NCBI GenBank assembly: GCA_021815005.1 | Contig: JAKAHL010000065.1 | Coordinates: forward strand, 1 to 8,576 | DNA: 8,576 bases | Reading direction: 5' to 3' | Origin: Chloroflexota bacterium | GTDB taxonomy: Bacteria > Chloroflexota > Limnocylindria > Limnocylindrales > CSP1-4 | Shown: in pieces, positions 1 through 5,432 of the stretch | How positions within the stretch are numbered: position 1 is the stretch's first letter | Layout of the letters: the number at the start of each line of letters is the position of its first letter | Notes under the pieces: generated by a model | The model's input: only the letters and a program-made list of their open reading frames with translations | Database searches by the model: none | Told to the model about the DNA's origin: nothing | Position numbers and translations under genes: made by a program

Positions 1-108
1 GCTTCGGCGTGTCGGCGAGCTTCGGCGTGTCGGCGAGCTTCGGCGTGTCGGCGAGCTTCGGCGCGTCGGCGAGCTTCGGCGCGTCGGCGAGCTTCGGCGC
101 ATCGCCTG
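1..108 (-). repeat. 18-bp in-frame tandem repeat coding for the NYN protein tail
   Basis: Six adjacent 18-bp units begin at positions 1, 19, 37, 55, 73 and 91. Units 1-3 are identical on the plus strand (GCTTCGGCGTGTCGGCGA). Units 4 and 5 differ by one base (C for T), and the sixth is degenerate. Read on the minus strand, each unit encodes six residues (PKLADT or PKLADA), so the array keeps frame. It touches the window edge and may continue. The near-identity of the units suggests recent slippage or unequal recombination. Confidence 0.9.
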
Positions 109-871
109 CCTTCGGCCCCTCGGCCGGGACGGGAACGGCGGCAGCCCGCGCGAGCCGCTCGCCCGGCAGCGCCACGATCTGGCCGCCGGACGTCACAGCC
201 GGCTCCTCGGAGCGGACCGTGCGCGGCGAGCGGCCGCCACGCGACGACGCGGCGACCTCCTCGCGCTCCCAGCGGCCGCGGCCGCGGCCACGGCCTCGCC
301 CGCGTCCGGTGCCCTCGGTGATCTTGTCCGGGACCTCGGTCATGGACAGGTCCTCGTCGTCGTCCGCCACGCGGCGGCCCGAGCGGGTGGACCCCTTGTC
401 AACCTTGGCGATCTGGGTGATGTCGGTGAACAGGTCGGCGACGTCGATCAGGTCCGACGAGGTGTTGCCGCGGAACGAGATCACCTCCACCCGGACGCCC
501 ATCTCCTGGACGGCTCGGATGGCAGACGCGAAGTCCCCGTCGCCCGACACGACGACCGCGATGTCGAGGTTCCGCGCGGTCTTCATCATGTCCACGACGA
601 GCTCGATGTCGAGGTTCGCCTTGACCTTGCCGTCGCCATACTTCCGGATGTCCTTGCTGACCACCTTGTACTGGTGGCGCGCGAGGAACTGGTGGAAGTT
701 GCGCTGGTTCTCGTTCTCCGGGTCCAGCCCGGTGTAGGCGTACGCGCGGACGAAATCCCGTCCCGCGGTGGCCGCCTTGAGCAGCGTGACGTAGTCGATG
801 TCCACGCCGGCCGCCTTGGCCGCGTAGAAGATGTTCGCCACGTCCACGAAGACGGCGACGTTCTTGCCCAA
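1..871 (-). CDS. LabA-like NYN-domain protein with GR tract and repeat tail (3' end outside window)
   Basis: Partial: 290 residues are visible and the C-terminus lies beyond position 1. Residues 4-155 form a NYN (PIN-like, DUF88/LabA family) domain. The N-terminal strand has the acidic motif VFVDVANIFYAAK (D10, N13), there is a central K-x-N-L-D-I-E segment (residues 84-90), and VVSGDGDFASAI (107-118) supplies further acidic metal-ligand candidates. NYN domains are known or predicted metal-dependent ribonucleases, so RNA processing is likely but the substrate is unknown. A linker follows, then six consecutive Gly-Arg pairs (189-200), then from about residue 253 a tail of six-residue units of the type PKLADA/PKLADT. 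The start is TTG at 871-869: an in-frame TAG lies four codons upstream, no in-frame ATG precedes the first motif, and AGGAG sits 6 nt before it. The gene follows the acetyltransferase gene after 47 nt without a terminator, so they are probably co-transcribed. Confidence 0.9.
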   Translation of the reverse strand, partial: MGKNVAVFVDVANIFYAAKAAGVDIDYVTLLKAATAGRDFVRAYAYTGLDPENENQRNFHQFLARHQYKVVSKDIRKYGDGKVKANLDIELVVDMMKTARNLDIAVVVSGDGDFASAIRAVQEMGVRVEVISFRGNTSSDLIDVADLFTDITQIAKVDKGSTRSGRRVADDDEDLSMTEVPDKITEGTGRGRGRGRGRGRWEREEVAASSRGGRSPRTVRSEEPAVTSGGQIVALPGERLARAAAVPVPAEGPKAGDAPKLADAPKLADAPKLADTPKLADTPKLADTPK

Positions 872-877
872 CGTTAG

Positions 878-882
878 CTCCT
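878..882 (-). promoter_or_regulatory. Ribosome binding site deciding the TTG start of the NYN gene
   Basis: AGGAG on the minus strand, 6 nt upstream of TTG at 871-869. The in-frame TAG overlapping this site (883-881) rules out any longer N-terminus, so the non-ATG start is well supported. Confidence 0.75.
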
Positions 883-919
883 ATGTGGGGTCGGTCCGGC
901 GCCTCCGGCCAACCGGTCG

Positions 920-1387
920 CTAGGGGCGGCGAGCCTGGTCGGCCACCGCGAGCGGGCGCCGGAGCGAGGGTCCGGCGGGGGCGAACCCGGACCGCTCGAG
1001 GCGGGCGAGGTCCGCGGGATCGGAGGGCCGCGCCATCTCGACCGTCGAGCAACCCTTGTTGCCCGCGGATCGGAGGAGCTCCTCCAGGAGGACGTCCGTC
1101 ACGCGATCTGCGTCATGGCCGGGCCCCACGACCAGGAAGTCCACGGTCCCGACGTACCCGCCGGCCGTGACCGACGGACGCAGGACCAGCAGGGCCCCGC
1201 CAACGAGGACCCGTCGCGACTCCGCGACGAGCAGGCTCGCGTTCGGCAGGTAGACGAGCTGGCGAAGCAGGTCCGCGGCGTCCAGCGAGCCGCCGCCAGC
1301 ACCCGACAGGGACGCCCGGCCCAAGGAGGCCAGACGGTCCACGTCCGTGATGCGGGCCTGACGGACCAGGTACTCCACGCCGAGCAC
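920..1387 (-). CDS. GNAT-like N-acetyltransferase with degenerate acetyl-CoA loop
   Basis: 155 residues, the size of a single GNAT domain. The N-terminus (YLVRQARITDVDRLASL, about residues 6-22) matches the usual first strand and helix of GNAT enzymes. Residues 80-105 (GTVDFLVVGPG... then DVLLEELLRSA) occupy the motif A position, and the C-terminus has the familiar LARLERSGFAPAG ending (128-139). GNAT enzymes transfer an acetyl group from acetyl-CoA to an amine. Here the usual R/Q-x-x-G-x-G/A pyrophosphate loop is absent: the stretch reads HDADRV. It may therefore be a weak or divergent enzyme, or a non-catalytic GNAT fold. The start chosen is GTG at 1387. A second GTG three codons downstream is possible, and a GAGG lies close upstream of the first. 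It is the first visible gene of a minus-strand pair with the NYN gene. The substrate cannot be inferred. Confidence 0.72.
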   Translation of the reverse strand: MLGVEYLVRQARITDVDRLASLGRASLSGAGGGSLDAADLLRQLVYLPNASLLVAESRRVLVGGALLVLRPSVTAGGYVGTVDFLVVGPGHDADRVTDVLLEELLRSAGNKGCSTVEMARPSDPADLARLERSGFAPAGPSLRRPLAVADQARRP

Positions 1388-1415
1388 GTACCTCGTTCAG
1401 CAGGCAGCCGATGCG

Positions 1416-1447
1416 CCGGGAACCCGGTGCCGATCTGGTGGATCGGC
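1416..1447. repeat. Two adjacent small inverted repeats in the GNAT leader
   Basis: The first is CCGGG-AA-CCCGG (1416-1427). The second is GCCGATC and GATCGGC arms around the 5-nt loop TGGTG (1429-1447). They lie about 30-60 nt upstream of the GNAT start, so they would fall in its 5' leader if transcription starts further right. There is no T-run, and their function is unknown. Confidence 0.4.
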
Positions 1448-1557
1448 CGGGGCGGCCCCGCGCCTGACCGCCGAAGGTGCCCGGGAGGCGAGCGACACGA
1501 GGCTCGAACAGCCGTCCCGAAGCGAATCCGCGAGGGGGCCGAATGCGAACGACAATC

Positions 1558-1585
1558 TTGCATCCCCTGCGCGAGCCCCTATCAT
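1558..1585 (+). promoter_or_regulatory. Candidate sigma-70-type promoter of the liv operon
   Basis: TTGCAT (1558-1563), a 16-nt spacer, then TATCAT (1580-1585). The -10 matches TATAAT at five of six positions; the -35 is weaker. It is one of the few AT-rich spots in the region and lies about 160 nt before livJ, giving a leader of roughly 150 nt. The complementary strand reads TATGAT at 1586-1581, so the same patch could also serve as a -10 for the divergent GNAT gene. Predicted from sequence only. Confidence 0.45.
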
Positions 1586-1592
1586 ACGGCAT

Positions 1593-1615
1593 CGCTCCGG
1601 AGCGCTCGCTCCGGA
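1593..1615. promoter_or_regulatory. Candidate operator: inverted and direct repeat near the liv transcription start
   Basis: Arms TCCGGAGCG (1596-1604) and CGCTCCGGA (1607-1615) are perfect reverse complements separated by CT. In addition CGCTCCGGA occurs twice in direct orientation (1593-1601 and 1607-1615), and CTCCGGAG is itself palindromic. The element starts about 8 nt after the candidate -10 box, where a repressor site or a 5' mRNA stem-loop would be expected. Confidence 0.4.
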
Positions 1616-1732
1616 CGAAAGGGTCCCCCGACCCGTCGCGTCGCCACCGCCGTGCCGGACACACAAACCGGCCACCAGGGGCGACCCGGCGGCCCCAACG
1701 CCTCGGAGGCGGCGGGGGTATCGGGGGGAAAT

Positions 1733-1739
1733 GGAGGAG
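1733..1739 (+). promoter_or_regulatory. Strong ribosome binding site of livJ
   Basis: GGAGGAG, 5 nt before the ATG at 1745. It fixes the livJ start against the longer upstream open frame, because a lipoprotein signal peptide begins directly at this ATG. It is the best Shine-Dalgarno in the operon, in keeping with high expression of the binding protein. Confidence 0.85.
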
Positions 1740-1744
1740 AGCGC

Positions 1745-3067
1745 ATGAAGTACGCGCGTGTGGGCGCGAGCCTGGCGGTACTTGCCGTCGTGGCGTCTGC
1801 GTGTAGTGGCTCGACGGCGAGCCCGGCTGCGAGCGCCGCGGCGAGTGGCGCGGCCGCCAGCGGCGCGGCGGGCGGTCCCGCGATCGCCGTGAAGGTCGGC
1901 ATCGAGCTGCCGATGACCGGCGGCGAGGCGCCGAACGGCGTCCCGACGGCCAACGGCGTCGCCCTGGCGATCTCGCAGATCCAGGTGCCGGGCTTCACGA
2001 TCACCATCAACCAGCAGGACGACGCCCTCAACGGCAAGCACGACCCGAACACCGGCGCCAAGAACATGCAGACCTTGGCGAACGACCCGCAGGTCCTGTT
2101 CGTGGTCGGACCGTACAACTCCAACGTGGCGCAGGCCGAGATCCCCGTCAGCAACGCCGCCGGGCTGATGCAGTGCTCGCCCGCCAACACGAACCCGGGC
2201 CTGACGCAGACCTGGGGCGGCGTTGACCCGAAGACCCTGCGCCCGACCAACCCCGACAAGATCGCCTACGTCCGGACCGCCACCACCGACGACCTGCAGG
2301 GCGCCGCTGGGGCCGACATCGCGTTCAACATCGCCAAGGCCAAGACGGCGTACGTCGCCGACGACACCCAGACGTACGGCAAAGGCCTCGCGGACGTCAT
2401 GGCCGCGGACTTCGCCAAGCTGGGCGGCCAGGTCGTCAAGCGTGACGGCATCCCCGACAGCACCCAGGACTTCACGAGCTACGTCTCGTCCGTCAAGGGC
2501 CTGAACCCCGGCTTCGTCTACTACGGCGGTGTGACCACCTCCGGCATCGGCCTGTTCCGGGCTGAGATGGCGAACCAGGGCCTGGCCAACATCCCGCTCG
2601 GCGGCGGTGACGGCATCAGCGACGGCGCGGCGTCCGTGCCGAGCTCGTTCCTCCAGATCGCCGGCGCGGCTGGCGACCCGAACACCTACAGCACCACCGC
2701 CGGCCCGCACGACGTCGCCAGCGACTCCACGCCGTCCGCGACCGACCTGGCCACGAGCTACAAGGCCAAGTTCGGCACCGAGCCCGGCGCCTACACCGCT
2801 GCCGCCTACGCGTGCACCCAGGTGTTCCTCCAGGCCCTCAAGGACGTCGGCGCGTCCGCCGGCGGCGACCTCGCCAAGCTGCGCGAGGCCATCCGCGCCT
2901 ACGTGGCGGACCCGAGCCACACGTACAACACCGCCCTCGGAACCTTCAGCTTCGACGCCGCCGGCGACACGAGCCAGAAGATCGTCTCCTACTACACCTT
3001 CGACCCGTCCACCAAGGACTGGAAGTTCCTGCAGCAGCGGGACTTCAGCAAGAACCCGCTGCAGTAG
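1745..3067 (+). CDS. livJ: Branched-chain amino acid ABC transporter substrate-binding lipoprotein
   Basis: 440 residues. Residues 1-19 are a lipoprotein signal peptide with lipobox ASAC, so Cys20 should be lipidated and anchor the protein to the outer face of the membrane. An Ala/Ser/Gly-rich linker (about 21-45) leads to a Peripla_BP_6 (type I, Leu/Ile/Val-binding-like) fold. Family features: VKVGIELPMTGG (49-60), ANGVALAI (69-76), FVVGPYNSNVAQAEIPVSNAAGL (119-141), CSPANTNPGLT (144-154), DDTQTYGKGLADV (206-218) and FVYYGGVTTSGIGLFRAEMANQGL (257-280). It captures the ligand and delivers it to LivHM. The true ligand (branched-chain amino acid, other amino acid, amide or urea) cannot be read from sequence. 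It is first in the operon and separated from livH by 92 nt with a strong hairpin. Confidence 0.9.
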   Translation: MKYARVGASLAVLAVVASACSGSTASPAASAAASGAAASGAAGGPAIAVKVGIELPMTGGEAPNGVPTANGVALAISQIQVPGFTITINQQDDALNGKHDPNTGAKNMQTLANDPQVLFVVGPYNSNVAQAEIPVSNAAGLMQCSPANTNPGLTQTWGGVDPKTLRPTNPDKIAYVRTATTDDLQGAAGADIAFNIAKAKTAYVADDTQTYGKGLADVMAADFAKLGGQVVKRDGIPDSTQDFTSYVSSVKGLNPGFVYYGGVTTSGIGLFRAEMANQGLANIPLGGGDGISDGAASVPSSFLQIAGAAGDPNTYSTTAGPHDVASDSTPSATDLATSYKAKFGTEPGAYTAAAYACTQVFLQALKDVGASAGGDLAKLREAIRAYVADPSHTYNTALGTFSFDAAGDTSQKIVSYYTFDPSTKDWKFLQQRDFSKNPLQ

Positions 3068-3094
3068 GGTCCGGCAGTTCCCGTCTGTGACCCC

Positions 3095-3128
3095 AGCCGG
3101 CCGGGGCGCCTCGGCGCCCCGGCCGGCT
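3095..3128 (+). terminator. Strong GC-rich hairpin between livJ and livH (attenuator or mRNA-stabilising stem)
   Basis: A perfect 15-bp stem: arm 3095-3109 (AGCCGGCCGGGGCGC), loop CTCG (3110-3113), arm 3114-3128. It is followed by CCCTTTC, which is only a short T tract, so termination is probably partial. It lies 27 nt after the livJ stop. In binding-protein transporter operons such stems typically raise binding-protein output relative to permease and ATPase, by partial termination or by protecting the upstream mRNA. Confidence 0.7.
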
Positions 3129-3148
3129 CCCTTTCGGAGACCTTGCGG

Positions 3149-3163
3149 ATGACCGCCAGATGA
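3149..3163 (+). other. Four-codon mini-ORF overlapping the livH start
   Basis: ATG ACC GCC AGA TGA (peptide MTAR). GGAGA (3136-3140) lies 8-9 nt upstream of this ATG, a good spacing, but about 20 nt from the livH ATG at 3160, too far for normal use. The mini-ORF stop overlaps the livH ATG as ATGA, the same overlap seen at the next three gene junctions. It may act as a translational coupler; this is inference. Confidence 0.4.
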
Positions 3164-4236
3164 CCGTCGCACCCAGTTCCATGTCCCGGCCACGGCCGAG
3201 CCTCGGCCGCTGGCGGCTCCCCGTCGGCGCGGTCATCGCGCTCGTGGTCGCCTTCCTGATCATCCTGTTCGGCACCCTCATCGGGCCCGAGGGCACGATC
3301 CAGATGACGCTGGGCCGCGGGGTCCAGCTCGCCGAGACCCAGTACATCAACGCCCTGACCGTCGGCGCGCTCTACGCGCTGGTCGCGCTGGGCTACACGA
3401 TGGTCTACGGGATCATCGAGCTCATCAACTTCGCCCACGGCGACGTGTGGATGGTGGGCTCGTTCGCGTCCTGGTGGGTCATCACGTCGCTGGGCGTCAG
3501 CGGTCCCATCACCGACCCCGTCTGGCTGGTCATCGTCCTGATCCTGGCCTTCAGCATCTCGATGGTGGCGACGGGCGTGCTCGGCGTGATCATCGAGCGC
3601 TTCGCCTACCGCCCGCTGCGCAACGCGCCGCGGCTGGCGCCCCTGATCACCGCGATCGGCGTCAGCTACATCCTCGAGAACCTGATCGAGAACCTGATCA
3701 GCGACTCGATCGTGACCATCCCGCGGCCCATCCCCAACACGGAGCTCAACCTGGGCCTGTTCTCGATCGGGTCCGTCAATCTGTTCGTGATCATCATGGC
3801 CGTGGCCCTGATGGCCGCGCTGCACTTGTTCATCAACCGCACCCGCCTCGGCCGGGCGATGCGCTCCACCGCTGCCGACCGTGACGCGGCGCAGCTGATG
3901 GGGGTCAACATCAACCAGACGATTGCCGTCACCTTCTTCATCGGCTCCGCGCTCGCGGGCGCCGCGGGCGTCGTCCAGGGCCTGTACCTGGGCTACTCGC
4001 AGTTCCAGATCGGCTTCTACGGGGGCCTGCGCGCGTTCACCGCGGCGGTCCTCGGCGGTATCGGCAACACGACGGGCGCCGCGATCGGCGGCTTCGTCAT
4101 CGGCTTCCTCGAGGTGACCTGCAACGTCTTCGGCTACGGCAAGTGGAGCGAGGCGTTCGTGTTCGCCACCCTCGTCCTCGTGCTGGTGTTCCGGCCGACG
4201 GGCATCCTCGGCCAGCAGCAGGGAGACCGCGCATGA
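3160..4236 (+). CDS. livH: Branched-chain amino acid ABC transporter permease LivH
   Basis: 358 residues, BPD_transp_2 family integral membrane permease that forms the channel with LivM. It has multiple hydrophobic segments, beginning about residues 22-42. Conserved LivH motifs are present: ELINFAHGDVWMVGSF (87-102), YRPLRNAPRLAPLITAIGVSYILEN (150-174), the cytoplasmic coupling loop RSTAADRDAAQLMGVN (235-250) that docks on the ATPases, GSALAGAAG (262-270), GGLRAFTAAVLGGIGNTTGA (288-307) and FRPTGILG (344-351). It is somewhat longer at the N-terminus than typical LivH: about 20 polar, Arg/Pro-containing residues precede the first helix. The start ATG at 3160 overlaps the stop of a mini-ORF. 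An alternative ATG at 3181 lacks a good Shine-Dalgarno. It ends in an ATGA overlap with livM. Confidence 0.93.
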   Translation: MTVAPSSMSRPRPSLGRWRLPVGAVIALVVAFLIILFGTLIGPEGTIQMTLGRGVQLAETQYINALTVGALYALVALGYTMVYGIIELINFAHGDVWMVGSFASWWVITSLGVSGPITDPVWLVIVLILAFSISMVATGVLGVIIERFAYRPLRNAPRLAPLITAIGVSYILENLIENLISDSIVTIPRPIPNTELNLGLFSIGSVNLFVIIMAVALMAALHLFINRTRLGRAMRSTAADRDAAQLMGVNINQTIAVTFFIGSALAGAAGVVQGLYLGYSQFQIGFYGGLRAFTAAVLGGIGNTTGAAIGGFVIGFLEVTCNVFGYGKWSEAFVFATLVLVLVFRPTGILGQQQGDRA

Positions 4237-5432
4237 CCGACACGCGACGCCAGTCGCCGTCCGGGCTCCGGGCGGTCACGGGCCGGATCGGCTCGATCGC
4301 GGGTCACCACCAGTCGCTGACCATCCTGGTCGGGCTCGCCCTGGTCGGCGCCCTCCTGCCGCTGATCAGCGCGGTGCCGCCGTTCAGCGGCTTCGGCACC
4401 CAGAAGGACTGGGTGGGCGGGTTCGCCGACGCGGGCGTGTTCGTCCTGCTCGCGGTGGGCCTCAACGTGGTCGTCGGCTTCGCCGGGCTGCTGGACCTCG
4501 GCTACGCGGCGTTCTTCGCCATCGGCGCCTACACCTACGCCTACGGGGCCTCGACGTTCACGGGCCTCCAGACCCCGTTCTGGATCATGCTCGTCGCGGG
4601 CGCCGTGGTGGCCGCGGTGTTCGGCATCACCCTGGGTGCGCCAACGCTCCGCCTCCGCGGCGACTACCTGGCGATCGTGACCCTCGGCTTCGGCGAGATC
4701 GTGCCCGTGGTGGCCCTCAACGCCGACACCTACACGCGGGGCACCAACGGCATCGTGGGCCTGGCCCAGCCGAACGCCTACGGGCTGTTCGGCATCACCA
4801 GCTTCCCGATCACGAACCCCTGGCCCTGGTACATCACCGTGCTCGGGATCATCGCCATCGCGTTCATGATCCTGTACCGGCTGGAGGACTCGCGCCTCGG
4901 CCGCGCCTGGGTGGCCATCCGCGAGGACGAGCTGGCCGCGGCCAGCATGGGCATCAACACGATCTCGACCAAACTGCTGGCGTTCGCGATCGGCGCCTCC
5001 ACGTCGGGCCTCGGCGGCGTGTTCTACGCGGCCAAGCTGGGCGTCGTGGACCCGACTCAGTTCCACTTCGACGTCTCGTTCACCGTCCTCGCCATGGTGG
5101 TCCTGGGCGGCATGGGCAACATCTGGGGGGTGGCCGTCGGCGCGTTCGTGATCTTCGAGATCCAGCACCAGGGCCTCAAGCAGCTGGGCGCGTTCATCCA
5201 GTCGCTCAACGTGCCCGTGTTCCAGGTTCCCGTCCTGGGCTCCGTGGACCTCGGGGGCATCAACTTCCTCAAGTTCCAGTTCCTGCTCTACGGGCTGGCG
5301 CTGGTGGCGATGATGCTGCTGCGGCCCGAGGGCCTGTTCCCCAGCCGTCAACGCCGCCACGAGCTCCACGAAGTTGCCGAGGAGAGCGAGGAAGCGGCTG
5401 AGGACACCAGCGAGGCGGTGAAGGGCGCATGA
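4233..5432 (+). CDS. livM: Branched-chain amino acid ABC transporter permease LivM
   Basis: 399 residues, the second BPD_transp_2 permease. After a basic, polar N-terminus (1-28) come a hydrophobic segment (29-48) and then the family core: AVGLNVVVGFAGLLDLGYAAFFAIGAY (74-100), APTLRLRGDYLAIVTLGFGEI (136-156), TRGTNGIVG (168-176), the ATPase-coupling loop RAWVAIREDELAAASMGIN (224-242), LGGMGNIWGVAVGA (291-304) and LLRPEGLFPSRQRR (362-375). A Glu-rich cytoplasmic tail of about 25 residues (373-399) extends past the usual end. GGGAG at 4221-4225 is 7 nt before the ATG, which overlaps the livH stop (ATGA). The gene overlaps livG the same way at its end. It partners LivH in the channel. Confidence 0.93.
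   Translation: MTDTRRQSPSGLRAVTGRIGSIAGHHQSLTILVGLALVGALLPLISAVPPFSGFGTQKDWVGGFADAGVFVLLAVGLNVVVGFAGLLDLGYAAFFAIGAYTYAYGASTFTGLQTPFWIMLVAGAVVAAVFGITLGAPTLRLRGDYLAIVTLGFGEIVPVVALNADTYTRGTNGIVGLAQPNAYGLFGITSFPITNPWPWYITVLGIIAIAFMILYRLEDSRLGRAWVAIREDELAAASMGINTISTKLLAFAIGASTSGLGGVFYAAKLGVVDPTQFHFDVSFTVLAMVVLGGMGNIWGVAVGAFVIFEIQHQGLKQLGAFIQSLNVPVFQVPVLGSVDLGGINFLKFQFLLYGLALVAMMLLRPEGLFPSRQRRHELHEVAEESEEAAEDTSEAVKGA

Larger units (their letters stand above)
1388..1744. promoter_or_regulatory. Divergent intergenic region between the GNAT gene and livJ
   Basis: About 357 bases with no convincing gene. Seen in it: two adjacent small hairpins near the GNAT side (1416-1447), a promoter-like pair at 1558-1585, an overlapping inverted/direct repeat at 1593-1615, a small GGGTC/GACCC hairpin (1621-1634), and the livJ ribosome binding site (1733-1739). 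Both operons must start transcription from here unless they read through from outside. Open frames crossing it are continuations of GC-rich shadow frames and carry no recognisable protein. Confidence 0.7.

Noticed and set aside
1..108. CRISPR-like or noncoding repeat array
   Set aside because: The units are directly adjacent with no spacers and keep the reading frame of the NYN protein, so this is a coding tandem repeat.
9..737. Long plus-strand open frame with repeated ASFG units
   Set aside because: It is antisense to the NYN gene, whose protein has clear conserved motifs. The repeat-like translation is only the complement of the 18-bp coding repeat.
1115..1744. N-terminal extension of the livJ reading frame upstream of 1745
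   Set aside because: The upstream part is low-complexity, overlaps the GNAT gene antisense and has no ribosome binding site. A lipoprotein signal peptide with a strong Shine-Dalgarno starts at 1745.
3149..3163. Mini-ORF as a classical amino-acid-sensing leader peptide
   Set aside because: MTAR has no run of branched-chain or other regulatory codons and no alternative terminator/antiterminator pair follows it. Coupling is the only role the sequence suggests.
1397..3193. 598-codon minus-strand open frame opposite livJ
   Set aside because: Antisense shadow produced by high GC at third codon positions; the translation is Val/Gly/Arg-rich with no recognisable domain.
4134..5369. 411-codon minus-strand open frame opposite livM
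   Set aside because: Same type of antisense shadow, rich in His/Asp/Glu/Arg from complementing hydrophobic codons; livM motifs establish the plus strand.
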